Shown here: positions 41,734-41,880 of the stretch, in pieces | Layout: each line of letters opens with the position of its first letter | Position numbering within the stretch: position 1 is the stretch's first letter | NCBI RefSeq assembly: GCF_028656955.1 | Contig: NZ_JAMDGY010000116.1 | Location: 1 to 41,880, forward strand | Length of the DNA stretch: 41,880 bases | Source: Pseudomonas fontis | GTDB lineage: Bacteria; Pseudomonadota; Gammaproteobacteria; Pseudomonadales; Pseudomonadaceae | Reading direction: 5' to 3' | Translations under genes and position numbers: made by a program | Notes under the pieces: model-generated | What the model saw: only the letters and a program-made list of their open reading frames with translations | The model's database searches: none | Told to the model about the DNA's origin: nothing

Positions 41734-41851
41734 GTCGGCGCAGCACATCCCCCCAAGTGGTGCGCTGATAAAGGTGATCATGGACCGCTCGCCTTTGTTT
41801 TACTCCTAATGGTCTTAACCCGGATTCCCCCCCAGAGCCCGGGTTTTTTTT
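41734..41851 (+). ncRNA. rgsA: RgsA/P16-like small RNA
   Basis: No reading frame covers this segment. It looks like a discrete RNA of about 118 nt: an RpoS-like promoter, a 5' hairpin (41738-41746 with 41757-41765, one mismatch), a single-stranded CTCCTAATGG stretch at 41803-41812 that could pair with Shine-Dalgarno sequences, and a strong terminator. The Pseudomonas RNA RgsA (P16) is about 120 nt, RpoS-dependent and acts through such a CU-rich region. The identification is from memory of that family and the neighbouring TetR gene, without an alignment. Confidence 0.7.
41817..41850 (+). terminator. Terminator of the small RNA
   Basis: AACCCGG (41817-41823) pairs with CCGGGTT (41839-41845), followed by a run of eight T. 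It is a strong intrinsic terminator whose T tail would also suit Hfq binding. Confidence 0.9.
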
Positions 41852-41880
41852 GTCCATCTTTTGAGGTTGTAGATACCGTC

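Overview
The window is chromosomal DNA of a fluorescent Pseudomonas, most likely of the P. putida group. This rests on the high GC content, the gene order (cvpA-purF-metZ; accD-folC-dedD; trpF-truA-fimV-asd-leuB-leuD-leuC; gltX beside Glu/Ala tRNAs; uvrB-aspC), and two classes of extragenic palindromic repeat typical of the genus. It is almost entirely core genome. I see no prophage, insertion sequence, CRISPR array or toxin-antitoxin module.

Layout. 1-1435: a gene-poor edge with two palindromic repeats, then a minus-strand tRNA operon (Val, then three Asp) behind a good sigma-70 promoter. 1487-9449, all minus strand: trpF, accD, folC, dedD (SPOR protein), cvpA, purF, metZ and a short-chain dehydrogenase, with several start/stop overlaps that imply translational coupling. 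9489-19998, still minus: leuC-leuD-methyltransferase-leuB-asd, a Usg-type Asd paralogue without the catalytic cysteine, fimV and truA. A LysR gene diverges from leuC, and a LysR-type box covers the leuC -35. It is followed by a large five-PAS GGDEF/EAL protein. 24444-27959: dusC, a stand-alone APS kinase, an acyl-CoA thioesterase, and a TetR gene with a downstream alpha/beta hydrolase. 28130-28607: Ala-Glu-Ala-Glu tRNA operon (minus) with a near-consensus promoter, then gltX. 30544-33124: an EmrAB-type efflux pair. 33247-36745: uvrB with a textbook LexA box, and aspC. 36807-41643: tRNA-Asn, a secreted cupin, DUF1285 and DUF4823 genes, a MoaA, a TetR regulator and a divergent class V aminotransferase. 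The right end holds a probable small RNA of about 118 nt resembling RgsA/P16, with an RpoS-like promoter and a strong terminator.

Biological themes: branched amino-acid synthesis (leu genes; asd for Lys/Met/Thr; metZ for Met; trpF for Trp; aspC), purine and folate entry points, fatty-acid initiation, cell-pole/septal proteins (FimV, SPOR), tRNA supply and modification (TruA, DusC, GltX, nine tRNA genes), DNA repair, and c-di-GMP signalling.

I found no clearly new multi-gene system. The observations most worth checking are the small RNA, the placement of two distinct REPIN families right at gene 3' ends, the tRNA-Asp array with internal terminators, the catalytically altered Asd paralogue, several palindromic operators, and an apparently leaderless efflux gene.
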